The position numbers were made by a program, and so were the translations under genes. The notes under the pieces are model-generated. The model was not told the DNA's origin, did not search any database, and saw nothing but the letters and a program-made list of their open reading frames with translations. This document shows, piece after piece, positions 24,154 to 32,704 of a stretch of 64,000 nt of DNA. Position 1 is the first letter of the stretch, and every line of letters begins with the position of its first letter. The DNA is from Denitratimonas sp037478135 (GTDB lineage Bacteria; Pseudomonadota; Gammaproteobacteria; Xanthomonadales; Xanthomonadaceae), in the NCBI RefSeq assembly GCF_037478135.1, contig NZ_JBBHDV010000007.1, positions 62,001 to 126,000 on the forward strand. The letters are read 5' to 3'.

Positions 24154-25284
24154 TCAGAACGCAAGCTGCATCCGCGCCTGGAGGCTGCGGTGATCGTCCA
24201 GCAGCGCCGGCTGCGCGCTGCGCACCTGCACCAGATTGAGCTGGAATTTCAGGTACTGGCCCAGATACCAGTTGCTGCCCAGGGTCCAGCTGTGGGCGCG
24301 ATGTTCGGGTGCGGCGCCGGTCTCCAGTTGCGCATCGCTGTAGCGCAACAGGAATTCGAAGGCGCTGGCCGCGCCGCTGCCGGGCTTGACGTTGCCGACA
24401 CTGCCATCGGCATAGCTGCGCGAGGCCCCGCCCGGCACCCAGCTGGCGGTGAGGTAATGACCGCGCGCACGGACATCCGGCTGGCCGGCATCGCGTGCCA
24501 GACGCGCCTGCAACAGTTCGCCCTGCAACGAGAACCCGCCCTTGATCCACAACCCGTCGATGGCGCCGCGTCGGATCCGGTCGACCTGCGTCAACGCGCC
24601 ACCATCAAGCAGGAAGTGTTCGGCCAGATTGGATTCGGGCCGCGCCCGCAGCCGCACCGTGGCCGTATCGTGCGGGGATTCCTGTGCGGCCGAGAGGCCC
24701 AGATGCAACACATCAGCCGGCTCTGCACGCGGCGCCCAGACCGCGCGCGCGGCCGCCATCGAGCCGGGGTTGCCGCCATCCAGATCGTTGCCGGAAAAAT
24801 AGGCCGCGCGCAGCGTGGTCGCCTGCCAGCTATTGCTCCATTCCAGCCCGACGCGCCGGCCGGGAAACACCAGTTGCGTGGCCAGCGCCGTTTCCAGAAA
24901 CGATGTGGCGCTGGACGAACCCAACCCTTCCAGCCCGAACGGCACCTTGATCTGGCCCAGACGCAGGCGACCGGCGCCGGCCTTCCAGGCGCGGCTGTCC
25001 AGTTGCAGGAACACATCGGCCCAGTTGCCGGCATCCACGTCGTAGACCGCAGTCAGCTCGAAAACATCGCGATGTTCCAGCGCCAGACCGATCTCGGCAC
25101 GGCGCACACCCTGCCCGTCATCAAGGCGCGGTTCGCCGGAAAACCACGCCCGGTCCAGCGCCAGATTGAGTTTGGGCGTCAGCACGGTGTGCTGATCCAG
25201 CTCCCATGCGAGCGGCGCGGCGATGGCCCGCAGCGGCAACACGGCCAGCGCCAGCACCACCATTGCGTTAAACATGCCGTGCAT
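24154..25284 (-). CDS. OprO/OprP-type phosphate-selective porin-like outer-membrane protein
   Basis: A 376-residue beta-barrel protein. The ATG at 25284 has GAGG eight bases upstream and gives a signal peptide ending RAIAAP. The mature part is a run of amphipathic strands ending in SLQARMQLAF with the C-terminal Phe needed for BAM assembly. Stretches such as FELTAVYDVDAGNWADVFLQ and GRLRLGQIKVPFGLEGL fit the Porin_O_P family, usually anion- or pyrophosphate-selective. The selectivity lysine ladder cannot be judged by eye. Confidence 0.75.
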   Translation of the reverse strand: MHGMFNAMVVLALAVLPLRAIAAPLAWELDQHTVLTPKLNLALDRAWFSGEPRLDDGQGVRRAEIGLALEHRDVFELTAVYDVDAGNWADVFLQLDSRAWKAGAGRLRLGQIKVPFGLEGLGSSSATSFLETALATQLVFPGRRVGLEWSNSWQATTLRAAYFSGNDLDGGNPGSMAAARAVWAPRAEPADVLHLGLSAAQESPHDTATVRLRARPESNLAEHFLLDGGALTQVDRIRRGAIDGLWIKGGFSLQGELLQARLARDAGQPDVRARGHYLTASWVPGGASRSYADGSVGNVKPGSGAASAFEFLLRYSDAQLETGAAPEHRAHSWTLGSNWYLGQYLKFQLNLVQVRSAQPALLDDHRSLQARMQLAF

Positions 25285-25426
25285 CGGCGTCCTCACTGCG
25301 TGAACCGCCTGCGGCCAACGCCCGGGCGGCAAAACCACGGGGTGCCGTGATGGCGCCCCGTTTTTCGTTTGCAACCGGCTTCCACGCAGGGAAGGGTTGT
25401 CGTTTCCTTGCCGCGCGCTGCGGCGA

Positions 25427-25765
25427 TCAACCGGCGGTGAGATCCTTCACCGTGGTGGTCGGACCGTTGTTGCGGACCGAGGCGATACCGGTGGCGCGCG
25501 ACGCAGCCGAGGCGTACATCTGGCTGGTGCCGATCACCTGATGATTGGCCGCCTTGAGGTTGAAGTAGAACTTGCCGTTGGAGGCTTCCTTCAACTCGTA
25601 GCGCGCCTCGTCCGGGCTGTTGGTCTGCACCGAGGCGATGCCGTTCTCGGCCGATGCCCGGGCCTGGTACAGCTCGCTGGTGAGAATGGTTTCGCCGTTC
25701 CCGGCCTTCAGCACGAAACGGAACTGCCCGTCTTTCGCCTTGCTCAGCTCATACCAACCCGCCAT
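25427..25765 (-). CDS. DUF1508 (YegP-like) protein with two repeats
   Basis: A 112-residue protein made of two tandem DUF1508 units: GWYELSKAKDGQFRFVLKAG with GNGETILTSELY, then RYELKEASNGKFYFNLKA with NHQVIGTSQMY. The start is set by GGAG: the first ATG of ATGAAGATG abuts the ribosome site, whereas the second (25765) is spaced by six bases, so the second is chosen. The family is small, cytoplasmic and of unknown function. Confidence 0.88.
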   Translation of the reverse strand: MAGWYELSKAKDGQFRFVLKAGNGETILTSELYQARASAENGIASVQTNSPDEARYELKEASNGKFYFNLKAANHQVIGTSQMYASAASRATGIASVRNNGPTTTVKDLTAG

Positions 25766-25866
25766 CTTCATCTCCGCAATATCAGCGCGACAGTGCGCCG
25801 TTGGAACGATACCCGCCGCGCGAGCTGCAAGCCACCACGGCCCGCGCCCCGCTCAGACGTCATTGC

Positions 25867-26751
25867 TCAGACATCACCGCCCGCATCCCAGCCTTCACCG
25901 CTGCCGTGCTGGATCACCACATCGCCGGGCACGGTCGCGCCGGCCGGCAGATCCTCGCACTGGCGCAGGCGCTGGTAGATCGGGGTGAAATCCGGGCGCG
26001 TGGCCTCGAACAGCTGCTCGAAGCTGTCGATGACGAAATAGCTGCGCTGGAAGCTGTCGATCCGGTAGCGCGTGCGCATCACCCGCTCCATATTGAATTC
26101 GATCCGGTTGGGCACCTCCGATTCCAGGCAGAAACGGCTCTCGCCGGCGCTGCTGAGGATGCCCGAGCCGTAGATGCGCAGCCCCTGCGCACTGCGGATC
26201 AGGCCGAACTCCACCGTGTACCAGTACAGCCGCGCCAGATGCTGCAACGCCGCCTCGCCCTGGCCCACGGCCTTCAGCCCGCCCAGACCGTAGGCGCGCA
26301 TGTATTCGGCGAACACCGGATTCATCAGCAGCGGCACATGGCCGAACAGATCGTGGAACAGGTCCGGCTCGCTCAGATAATCCAGCTGTTCCGGCGAACG
26401 GATCCACCAGGTGACGGGAAACTCGCGCGCCGCCAGATGGCCGAAGAAGGTTTCCTCCGGCAGCAGCCCTTCCACCGCCACCAGACGCCAGCGCGTGGCG
26501 CGCCACAGATGTTCGTTGAGTTCGTCGAAGCGCGGGATCTTCCCGGAATCCATCTGCATCGCCGCCATCGCGGCGAGGAATTCATCGCAGGCGCGACCGG
26601 GCAGCACTTCACGCTGGCGCGCATACAGCTGCGCCCAGACCGCGTGATCGGTGCTGCTGTAATCGCTCCACGGCTGCTCCACCACGCCGGTGGCGTAAAC
26701 CGGCACGTAGCCCTTGTCGGTGACCTTGTGTTCCAGACGCTGCGCAACCAT
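25867..26751 (-). CDS. phhA: phenylalanine 4-monooxygenase
   Basis: A 294-residue aromatic amino acid hydroxylase that converts phenylalanine to tyrosine with tetrahydropterin and iron. The iron ligands are visible: His133 and His138 in LFHDLFGHVPL and Glu181 in YWYTVEFGL. The start at 26751 follows GGAGGGG. It is divergent from an Lrp/AsnC regulator that probably controls it. The pterin dehydratase PhhB is not adjacent. The length slightly exceeds the Pseudomonas enzyme because of an N-terminal extension. Confidence 0.95.
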   Translation of the reverse strand: MVAQRLEHKVTDKGYVPVYATGVVEQPWSDYSSTDHAVWAQLYARQREVLPGRACDEFLAAMAAMQMDSGKIPRFDELNEHLWRATRWRLVAVEGLLPEETFFGHLAAREFPVTWWIRSPEQLDYLSEPDLFHDLFGHVPLLMNPVFAEYMRAYGLGGLKAVGQGEAALQHLARLYWYTVEFGLIRSAQGLRIYGSGILSSAGESRFCLESEVPNRIEFNMERVMRTRYRIDSFQRSYFVIDSFEQLFEATRPDFTPIYQRLRQCEDLPAGATVPGDVVIQHGSGEGWDAGGDV

Positions 26752-26774
26752 CGGCGGACCCCTCCGTATTCGTG

Positions 26775-26784
26775 TTGACGTCAA
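26775..26784. promoter_or_regulatory. perfect palindrome upstream of phhA
   Basis: TTGACGTCAA, 24 bases upstream of the phhA start codon, within the phhA-lrp divergent region. A possible regulator half of a larger operator. Confidence 0.4.
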
Positions 26785-26838
26785 TGTACCGCTGAAGCCG
26801 CGCAACAGGATTGCTTTGTTGCGTAAAATAGCCCGACA

Positions 26839-26856
26839 TTCGCAATAATTTGCGAA
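26839..26856. promoter_or_regulatory. inverted-repeat operator candidate before the Lrp gene
   Basis: TTCGCAA, four AT bases, TTGCGAA: exact 7-bp arms centred about 30 bases upstream of the regulator start and 96 bases from phhA. Spacing and AT core suit Lrp/AsnC binding and autoregulation. Confidence 0.55.
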
Positions 26857-26877
26857 GAATAGGGGAGACACCGAAGA

Positions 26878-27366
26878 ATGAACCAGACCACCGCCGAGTT
26901 CGACCGCACCGACCTGGCCATCCTTGCGCTGCTCCAGACTGAAGGCCGGCTCACCAATGCCGAGCTGGCCGAACGCGTGAACCTGTCGCCCTCGGCCTGC
27001 CTGCGCCGGGTGCAGCGGCTGGAACGCGACGGCGTGATCGCCGGCTACGGCGCACGGCTTGAGCCGCAGCGCATCGGGCTGGGTTTGCAGGCCTTCGTGC
27101 GGCTGCAACTGGAACACCGCGACCGCGCCCAGGTGGAGCGTTTCTCCGAGCTGGTGCAGGACTGGGACGAAGTGGTGTCCTGCCACGCGCTGACCGGCGA
27201 CATGGATTACCTGCTGCATATCGCGGTGGCCGATCTGGAACATTTTTCCCGCTTCCTGCTTGATCGCCTGCTGCACGCCGGCATCGTGGCCGATGTGAAT
27301 TCCAGCTTCGTGCTGCGTGTGGTCAAGGCCGGCCACGCCCTGCCGCTGCCGGCGGCGCGCGGATGA
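26878..27366 (+). CDS. Lrp/AsnC-family transcriptional regulator
   Basis: A 162-residue regulator: N-terminal winged helix (about 8-58; LTNAELAERVNLSPSACLRR), hinge, then an alpha/beta ligand domain (RAM) with GDMDYLLHIAV near 108-118. AGGGGAG precedes the ATG. The divergent orientation with phhA suggests an amino-acid-responsive switch, possibly for phenylalanine or tyrosine. A 7-bp inverted repeat overlaps its promoter region. Its 3' end overlaps truC by four bases. Confidence 0.88.
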   Translation: MNQTTAEFDRTDLAILALLQTEGRLTNAELAERVNLSPSACLRRVQRLERDGVIAGYGARLEPQRIGLGLQAFVRLQLEHRDRAQVERFSELVQDWDEVVSCHALTGDMDYLLHIAVADLEHFSRFLLDRLLHAGIVADVNSSFVLRVVKAGHALPLPAARG

Positions 27367-28076
27367 GCGCGATTCCGGAATCGCTGGAGGTGCTGTTCCA
27401 CGACGAACACCTGGCCGTGGTCAACAAGCCGGCCGGGCTGATGGTGCACGACAGCAAGCTGGCGCGCGGCGAACGCGATTTCGCCGCCGACCGGCTGCGG
27501 GAGCAGTTCGGCCGTCCGATCCATCTGGTGCACCGGCTGGACCGCGCCACCAGCGGCTGCCTGCTGCTGGCGTTCTCGCGCGAGAGCGCCTCGGCGCTGG
27601 GCAAGCAGTTCATGTCGCGCGATGTGGAAAAACACTATCTGGCGGTCTGCCGCGGCTGGCCGGAAGCCGACGCCTTCAGCATCGACCATCCGCTCGATGG
27701 CGGCCCCGGCAAACCGGAGAAAAAGCCCGCGCTGACCCATGTGCAGGTGCTGGCGCGCGGCGAACTGGACGAACCGGCCGCCGGCTTCCCCACCTCGCGC
27801 TACGCCTTGCTGCAATGCCGCCCGGAAACCGGCCGCTTCCGCCAGATCCGGCGTCATCTCAAGCACATCGACCACCACCTGATCGGCGATACCAGCCACG
27901 GCGACGGGCGCCGCAATCTGACGTTCCGGATGCGCGGCATCCACCGTATGCTGCTGCACGCCTGGCGGCTGGACTTCGATCACCCGTTCAGTGGCGAGCG
28001 CCTGAGCCCGCTGGCGCCACCGGATGCGGCGTTCAATCGCGCGCTGGCGCTGTTCGACTGGCACCTGCCGGAATGA
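27363..28076 (+). CDS. truC: tRNA pseudouridine(65) synthase TruC
   Basis: A 237-residue RluA-family synthase. The catalytic aspartate is Asp60 in HRLDRATSG. Features of the TruC branch are present: HLKHIDHHLIGDTSHGDGR and the absence of an S4 domain. It isomerises U65 in tRNA-Ile and tRNA-Asp in E. coli. It overlaps the Lrp gene by four bases and precedes the ECF sigma gene. Confidence 0.85.
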   Translation: MSAIPESLEVLFHDEHLAVVNKPAGLMVHDSKLARGERDFAADRLREQFGRPIHLVHRLDRATSGCLLLAFSRESASALGKQFMSRDVEKHYLAVCRGWPEADAFSIDHPLDGGPGKPEKKPALTHVQVLARGELDEPAAGFPTSRYALLQCRPETGRFRQIRRHLKHIDHHLIGDTSHGDGRRNLTFRMRGIHRMLLHAWRLDFDHPFSGERLSPLAPPDAAFNRALALFDWHLPE

Positions 28077-28158
28077 TCGGCCCGGATCAGTCACAATCAG
28101 GCGGTCCGGCGTTGGCAGGCCGGGCCATTTCCAACGCGTGCAGACAGGACGATCCATC

Positions 28159-28779
28159 GTGAACTCCGGTCCCCCGATACCCGAAGCCGACGACGCGCTG
28201 GGCCGCATCACGCAGATTCTGGCGGCGGCCGGCGAGGCCAATCCGCTGGATGCGCTGATGCCGCTGGTGCATCAGGACCTGCGCCGCCTGGCGCGGGCGC
28301 AGCGGCGCCAGATGGCCTCGGGCGAAACCCTGTCCACCACCGCGCTGGTCAACGAGGCCTATCTGAAACTGCGCCGCGCCGACTATCCCGGCCTGGAAGG
28401 GCGCGCACATTTCTTCTCGCTGGTGGCGCGCGCGATGCGTCAGATCCTGATCGACCACGCGCGCTCGCGCCTGGCCGAACACCGCCGCATGCGCGAGGTC
28501 GAACGTGATCTCAACGCCCGCCCGTTCGAGAACGCCGCCGATCTGGCACGGCTGCTGGAAGTGGACTCGGCCCTGGACAAGCTGGAAGAACATTCCCCGC
28601 GCCTGGCCCAGGTGGTGCTGTACCGCTACTTCGCCGGCTACAGCCCGCAGGAAACCGCCGATCTGCTCGATGTACACGTGCGCACCGTCACCCGCGACTG
28701 GCACAAGGCCCGCGCCTGGCTGCTGATGGCGCTGGACCGCAACGGCAGCGGGACAGCACCGTCCGATCCGGACGCCTGA
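28159..28779 (+). CDS. ECF-type RNA polymerase sigma factor (TIGR02999-like)
   Basis: A 206-residue sigma factor starting with GTG behind AGGA. The region 2 segment LSTTALVNEAYLKLRRADY with HFFSLVARAMRQILIDHARS (about 60-105) is the hallmark of the TIGR02999 group; region 4 is around GYSPQETADLLDVHVRTVTRDW (about 165-187). Many members sit beside Ser/Thr kinase or anti-sigma genes; here there is none, and the gene lies between two pseudouridine synthase genes. Its regulon is unknown. Confidence 0.85.
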   Translation: MNSGPPIPEADDALGRITQILAAAGEANPLDALMPLVHQDLRRLARAQRRQMASGETLSTTALVNEAYLKLRRADYPGLEGRAHFFSLVARAMRQILIDHARSRLAEHRRMREVERDLNARPFENAADLARLLEVDSALDKLEEHSPRLAQVVLYRYFAGYSPQETADLLDVHVRTVTRDWHKARAWLLMALDRNGSGTAPSDPDA

Positions 28780-28793
28780 TCCATCGCGCTTCG

Positions 28794-29333
28794 ATGCTGA
28801 TCGCCTTCAACAAGCCGTATGGCGTGCTGTGCCAGTTCACCGACCGCAGCGTGCCGCCGCGCCCGACCCTGGCCGGATTCGGCCTGCCGCCGCAGGTCTA
28901 TGCCGCCGGGCGGCTGGATTTCGATTCGGAAGGTTTGCTGCTGCTGACCGACGACGGCCGCCTCGCGCACCGCCTCACCGACCCGCGCCATAGGCAGCAC
29001 AAGACCTATCTGGTGCAGATCGAAGGCGAACCCGATGACGCCGCGCTGGAGGCATTGCGCCGTGGCGTCACGCTGAAGGACGGACCAACGCTTCCGGCCC
29101 GCGCCCGCTGTGTTGACCCGCCCGACTGGCTCTGGCCGCGCGACCCGCCGATCCGGGTGCGCAAATCGGTGCCGGACAGCTTCATCGAATTGACCATCAC
29201 CGAAGGCCGCAACCGCCAGGTACGACGCATGACCGCCGCCGTCGGTCATCCCACGCTGCGTCTGGTGCGGTTGGCGATCGGCGCGCATCGGCTCGATGGA
29301 TTGATGCCCGGGCAATGGCGCGAAGCGGATTGA
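28794..29333 (+). CDS. rluE: 23S rRNA pseudouridine synthase RluE-like
   Basis: A 179-residue RsuA-family synthase without an S4 domain. The catalytic Asp42 is in AGRLDFDSEGLLLLTDDG; the C-terminal motif EGRNRQVRRMTAAVGHPTLR is intact. Length and motifs fit RluE, which modifies U2457 in E. coli 23S rRNA. It starts 14 bases after the ECF sigma gene. Confidence 0.85.
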   Translation: MLIAFNKPYGVLCQFTDRSVPPRPTLAGFGLPPQVYAAGRLDFDSEGLLLLTDDGRLAHRLTDPRHRQHKTYLVQIEGEPDDAALEALRRGVTLKDGPTLPARARCVDPPDWLWPRDPPIRVRKSVPDSFIELTITEGRNRQVRRMTAAVGHPTLRLVRLAIGAHRLDGLMPGQWREAD

Positions 29334-29532
29334 GGTGTGCGGCATCCGGTGGGTGATATCGCGCCCGCTGCGGGTGCGCGATCAACGGCCCAGAAAACTA
29401 CTCGCCGCACCGATCCACCCGGCGATTCCACCCCTTCGACCGCATCCACCACCTGGCCGCCCTGCGATGCCACCTCACCCGACCGCCCACACACCCGGAC
29501 ACACCATCTATCGAACCGATAGGAAACATCCG

Positions 29533-29561
29533 TTGGACGCCTTCGCCATGCCATAGATAAT
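29533..29561 (+). promoter_or_regulatory. sigma-70 promoter of the DUF2061 gene
   Basis: TTGGAC (29533-29538), 17 bases, GATAAT (29556-29561). The -10 element is covered by a Fur-box-like sequence, and the start codon is 24 bases after the -10 box. Confidence 0.6.
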
Positions 29562-29574
29562 GAGATTCATTCTC
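29556..29574 (+). promoter_or_regulatory. Fur-box-like operator
   Basis: GATAATGAGATTCATTCTC matches the classic 19-base Fur box at 16 positions. It overlaps the -10 element and lies 11 bases before the DUF2061 start codon, the ideal place for iron-dependent repression. Confidence 0.7.
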
Positions 29575-29584
29575 ATAAAGAACC

Positions 29585-29797
29585 ATGACCATGACCAAGA
29601 CCCTGAGCTTTGCCATCCTGCATTCCGGCGTCGCCTTCATGATCGGCTGGCTGTTCACCGGCAGCTGGCTGGTCGGCGGCGCACTGGCGCTGGTCGAACC
29701 GGCCTGCAACACCGTGGTGTTCCATTTCCACGAAAAGGTGTGGAAGAAGATCGAACAGCGGCGCCGCGAAGCGCCCGATACCGTGGTGGCGGTGTGA
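29585..29797 (+). CDS. DUF2061 small membrane protein, probably iron-regulated
   Basis: A 70-residue protein with two membrane segments (about 5-25 and 27-45) and the family pattern SFAILHSGVAFMIGWLFTGS ending EKVWKKIEQRR. DUF2061 members are inner-membrane proteins of unknown function. The ribosome site is weak (AAAGAA). A strong Fur-box-like sequence overlaps its promoter, so it is probably made under iron limitation. A role in metal or haem handling is inference only. Confidence 0.85.
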   Translation: MTMTKTLSFAILHSGVAFMIGWLFTGSWLVGGALALVEPACNTVVFHFHEKVWKKIEQRRREAPDTVVAV

Positions 29798-30018
29798 GGC
29801 CCTGGCAGACACCCACCTGCCCGGCACGGATCACCCACGCACCCTTGCTGCGGATTCACCCATCACGACCGGGCGCTGAGGGAACACGCCCACACCTCCG
29901 ACTTGTGCGGCGTTGTGCTGCAACGCGCCAGCTGTGCGGCTGATCCCGCACATCGCCTGACCACCGCTTTCTGGCGGGGAATTGCTGCCGTCGCCGGCAG
30001 GTTTTTCGGTGGTTCCGG

Positions 30019-30050
30019 TCCCGGGTGCGGCTACGCCTTACCCGGGCTAC
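30019..30050 (+). repeat. REP-like palindromic element, copy 2
   Basis: TCCCGGGTGCGGCTACGCCT then TACCCGGGCTAC. It covers the end of a truncated GFA reading frame. Same family as 18754-18783. Confidence 0.75.
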
Positions 30051-30183
30051 TGGGCTGGCCGCAATGCATGGCGAGCATCAGGCCACCGGACCAGCGCCGA
30101 CACATCGAGCAATGGCACAGCCCAACGTCGCCGCGCTCCAGTGCGACGACCTCGATTGCGCTGCACAAGCAGGTGCCTTTCAT
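30031..30183 (-). pseudogene. truncated GFA-domain (glutathione-dependent formaldehyde-activating-like) gene
   Basis: Fifty codons remain. The start MKGTCLCSAIEVVA and the zinc motif CHCSMCRRWSGG match the N-terminal third of GFA/CENP-V-type proteins, usually about 120-140 residues. The similarity stops at MLAMHCG, where the frame enters a REP-like repeat and ends in QPSSPGKA. The distal zinc ligands are missing, so it is probably a remnant. It begins 10 bases after the secreted-protein gene. Confidence 0.7.
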
Positions 30184-30193
30184 GCGCTTGGCC

Positions 30194-30799
30194 TCAGTCG
30201 TCGGATTCAAATGTCTCGTAATAAGCCCGGCACTCTGCGCGGCCGGCTTGTGCTTCTGCGCTGTCATCCCAAGGTGCATACCCTGCTGAAGGCTGCTCGA
30301 TACAGTCATGGATCGGCTCCTCTCTGCGCAGGTGGCCTTCCACGGCCGCGATGTACGCCTCCCACTGCCCTATACGGCGGACTTTACTCACGCCAGATAA
30401 AATGGAGCGGAAGCCGAGAGGACGCGAAGCCGAACACCGGAATACTCCAAGCAGCTCACCGTGTGGCGTGCCAGCAACGAGAAAGTCACTTCCAGGTACC
30501 AAGGGAAGGCCACAATCGCCCCCACCCACCCCGGATGCCAGATGCTTGATCCCGTCCGGCTCTCCCTTGTACGACTCCAACACTTCGAACTCCGCCAGCA
30601 ACGGCGGGTTGTCCCAGTAGAAGGTTCTCGACTCCATGAACGCGGGATTCAGGTGGACGCTCCCGACCCGCACCAAGGCAACGAACTCCGACGAATCGAG
30701 TTGCTCGGCCAATGTCCTGTTGACGCAGGAACAGGCGCTCGCTCCTGCACCAACGAGGAGAAGTCCCATCGCTGAAATCGTCAGGAAAACGCGCTTCAT
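30194..30799 (-). CDS. secreted cysteine-rich protein, NTR/TIMP-like N-terminus
   Basis: A 201-residue protein starting at 30799 with GAGGTGA upstream. A signal peptide ends at GASA, leaving a mature N-terminus CSCVNRT. The CxC start followed by FVALVRVGSV and FEVLESYKG resembles bacterial NTR-like (TIMP-type) domains. Further cysteines (GGDCGLP, FRCSAS, HDCIEQ, AECRAY) suggest disulphides. Function is unknown; it is periplasmic or secreted. Confidence 0.7.
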   Translation of the reverse strand: MKRVFLTISAMGLLLVGAGASACSCVNRTLAEQLDSSEFVALVRVGSVHLNPAFMESRTFYWDNPPLLAEFEVLESYKGEPDGIKHLASGVGGGDCGLPLVPGSDFLVAGTPHGELLGVFRCSASRPLGFRSILSGVSKVRRIGQWEAYIAAVEGHLRREEPIHDCIEQPSAGYAPWDDSAEAQAGRAECRAYYETFESDD

Positions 30800-30828
30800 G
30801 ACATCACCTCTGGCCGGTAGTTGCCGGG

Positions 30829-32634
30829 TTATTTGCGCTTGGGAATATAGAGATCCGTAATCGTGCCTTCGTAGATCTCGGCCGCCATCGCCACCGATTC
30901 GCTCAGGGTCGGGTGCGGGTGGATGGTGGCGCCGATGTCGGCGGCTTCGGCGCCCATTTCGATGGCGAGGGCGACTTCGGCGATGAGGTCGCCGGCGTGC
31001 GGGCCGACGATGCCGCCGCCGATGACGCGGTGCGTGGCTTCGTCGAACAGCAGTTTGGTGAAACCTTCGGTGCGGCCGATGCCGATGGCGCGGCCCGATG
31101 CGGCCCACGGGAACTTGGCGGTGCCGATCTTCAGGCCCTTGGCCTTGGCCTCGGTTTCCGTGACGCCGACCCAGGCGATTTCCGGATCGGTATAGGCCAC
31201 CGAGGGGATCACCCGCGCCACCCATTCGCGTTTTTCGCCGGCGGCCACTTCGGCGGCGAGCTTGGCTTCGTGCGTGGCCTTGTGCGCCAGCATCGGGTTT
31301 CCGACGATGTCGCCGATGGCGAAGATGTGCGGCACGTTGGTGCGCATCTGCGCATCGACCGGGATGAAGCCGCGCTCGTTGACGTTGACACCGGCGCTGT
31401 CGGCACCGAGCTTGGCACCGTTCGGCGCGCGGCCGACGGCGACCAGCACGCGGTCGTAGTTGCCGCTTTCAATCGCAGGTTTCTGACCTTCCACGGCGCT
31501 TTCAAAGCCGACGGTGATGGCTTTCTTGCTCGCCTTGACCGTAGCCGCCTTGGTCTTCAGATGCACCGTGACGCCCTGCTTCTTCAGGCGATCGGCCAGC
31601 GGTCTGACCAGATCCTTGTCGGCGCCGGGCATCAACTGGTCCATGAACTCGACCACGGTGACTTCACTACCCAGCGCGCGGTACACGGTGGCCATTTCCA
31701 GCCCGATGATGCCGCCGCCGACCACCAGCAGGGATTTGGGCACTTCGGCCAGTTGCAGCGCATCGGTGGAATCCATGATGCGCGGGTCGTCCCACGGGAA
31801 GTTCGGCAGCTTCACCGCCTGCGAGCCGGCCGCGATGATCGCCTGTTCGAAGCGCAGCAACTGCGTCTTGCCATCGTCGCTGGTGATTTCCAGTTCGTGC
31901 GGCGAGACGAAGCGGCCGCTGCCCTGCACCACGCGCACCTTGCGCTGCTTGGCCATGCCGGCCAGGCCCTTGGTGAGCTGGCCGACGACTTTTTCCTTGT
32001 AACTGCGCAGTGCGTCCAGTTCGATTTTCGGCGCACCGAAATGGATGCCGAAATCGGCCGCGTGCGCGGCTTCATCGACCACGGCGGCAGCATGCAGCAG
32101 CGCCTTGGATGGAATGCAGCCGACATTGAGGCAAACGCCGCCGAGGGTGGCGTAGCGTTCCACCAGCACCACATCCAGCCCCAGATCGGCGGCGCGGAAG
32201 GCGGCGGTATAGCCACCGGGGCCGGAACCGAGCACGACCAGGCGGCATTCGATATCGGCCGGCTTGCCGCTGCCCAGCGCCGGTTTGGGCGCGGATGGTT
32301 CGGCCGGGGCGCGATGCGAGGGCGACACCGGCGGTTTTGCAGCCGGGGCCGGAGCCGATGCGGCAGGCGCGGCAGCGGCACTGTCGGCGCTGGCTGCGGC
32401 GGTTTCCAGCACCGCGATGACGGCACCTTCGGACACGGTATCGCCGAGTTTCACCTTCAGTTCGACCAGCGTGCCGGCCTCGGGTGCCGGCACTTCCATC
32501 GTGGCCTTGTCCGATTCCAGCGTGACCAGCCCTTGGTCCTTGCCCACCGTGTCGCCGACGGCGACCAGCAGTTCGATCACCGGCACATCGGCAAAGCCGC
32601 CGATATCCGGAACCGTGATGTCGATGCGTGCCAT
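30829..32634 (-). CDS. lpdA: dihydrolipoyl dehydrogenase (E3) with N-terminal lipoyl domain
   Basis: A 601-residue E3 of the pyruvate dehydrogenase complex. It has a lipoyl domain with Lys43 in LESDKATMEV, an Ala/Pro linker (about 78-122), an FAD site (LGSGPGGYTAA), the redox disulphide GGVCLNVGCIPSK (Cys168/Cys173), an NAD motif VVGGGIIGLEMA, and the C-terminal HPHPTLSE catalytic His-Glu. GGGAGGA precedes the ATG at 32634. A lipoylated E3 of this kind is usual in Xanthomonas and Neisseria relatives. It follows aceF; aceE is not in the window. Confidence 0.93.
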   Translation of the reverse strand: MARIDITVPDIGGFADVPVIELLVAVGDTVGKDQGLVTLESDKATMEVPAPEAGTLVELKVKLGDTVSEGAVIAVLETAAASADSAAAAPAASAPAPAAKPPVSPSHRAPAEPSAPKPALGSGKPADIECRLVVLGSGPGGYTAAFRAADLGLDVVLVERYATLGGVCLNVGCIPSKALLHAAAVVDEAAHAADFGIHFGAPKIELDALRSYKEKVVGQLTKGLAGMAKQRKVRVVQGSGRFVSPHELEITSDDGKTQLLRFEQAIIAAGSQAVKLPNFPWDDPRIMDSTDALQLAEVPKSLLVVGGGIIGLEMATVYRALGSEVTVVEFMDQLMPGADKDLVRPLADRLKKQGVTVHLKTKAATVKASKKAITVGFESAVEGQKPAIESGNYDRVLVAVGRAPNGAKLGADSAGVNVNERGFIPVDAQMRTNVPHIFAIGDIVGNPMLAHKATHEAKLAAEVAAGEKREWVARVIPSVAYTDPEIAWVGVTETEAKAKGLKIGTAKFPWAASGRAIGIGRTEGFTKLLFDEATHRVIGGGIVGPHAGDLIAEVALAIEMGAEAADIGATIHPHPTLSESVAMAAEIYEGTITDLYIPKRK

Positions 32635-32704
32635 GGAGTCCTCCCGCAGGCGTTGTATATCGTGAAGGAAGGGCGCGCGGTCGCGGCGCGCACCCTGGGC
32701 GCTG

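Noticed and set aside
26752..27336. N-terminal extension of phhA by about 195 codons
   Set aside because: The extension runs antisense through the Lrp gene. The ATG at 26751 has a strong ribosome site and matches the family's usual start.
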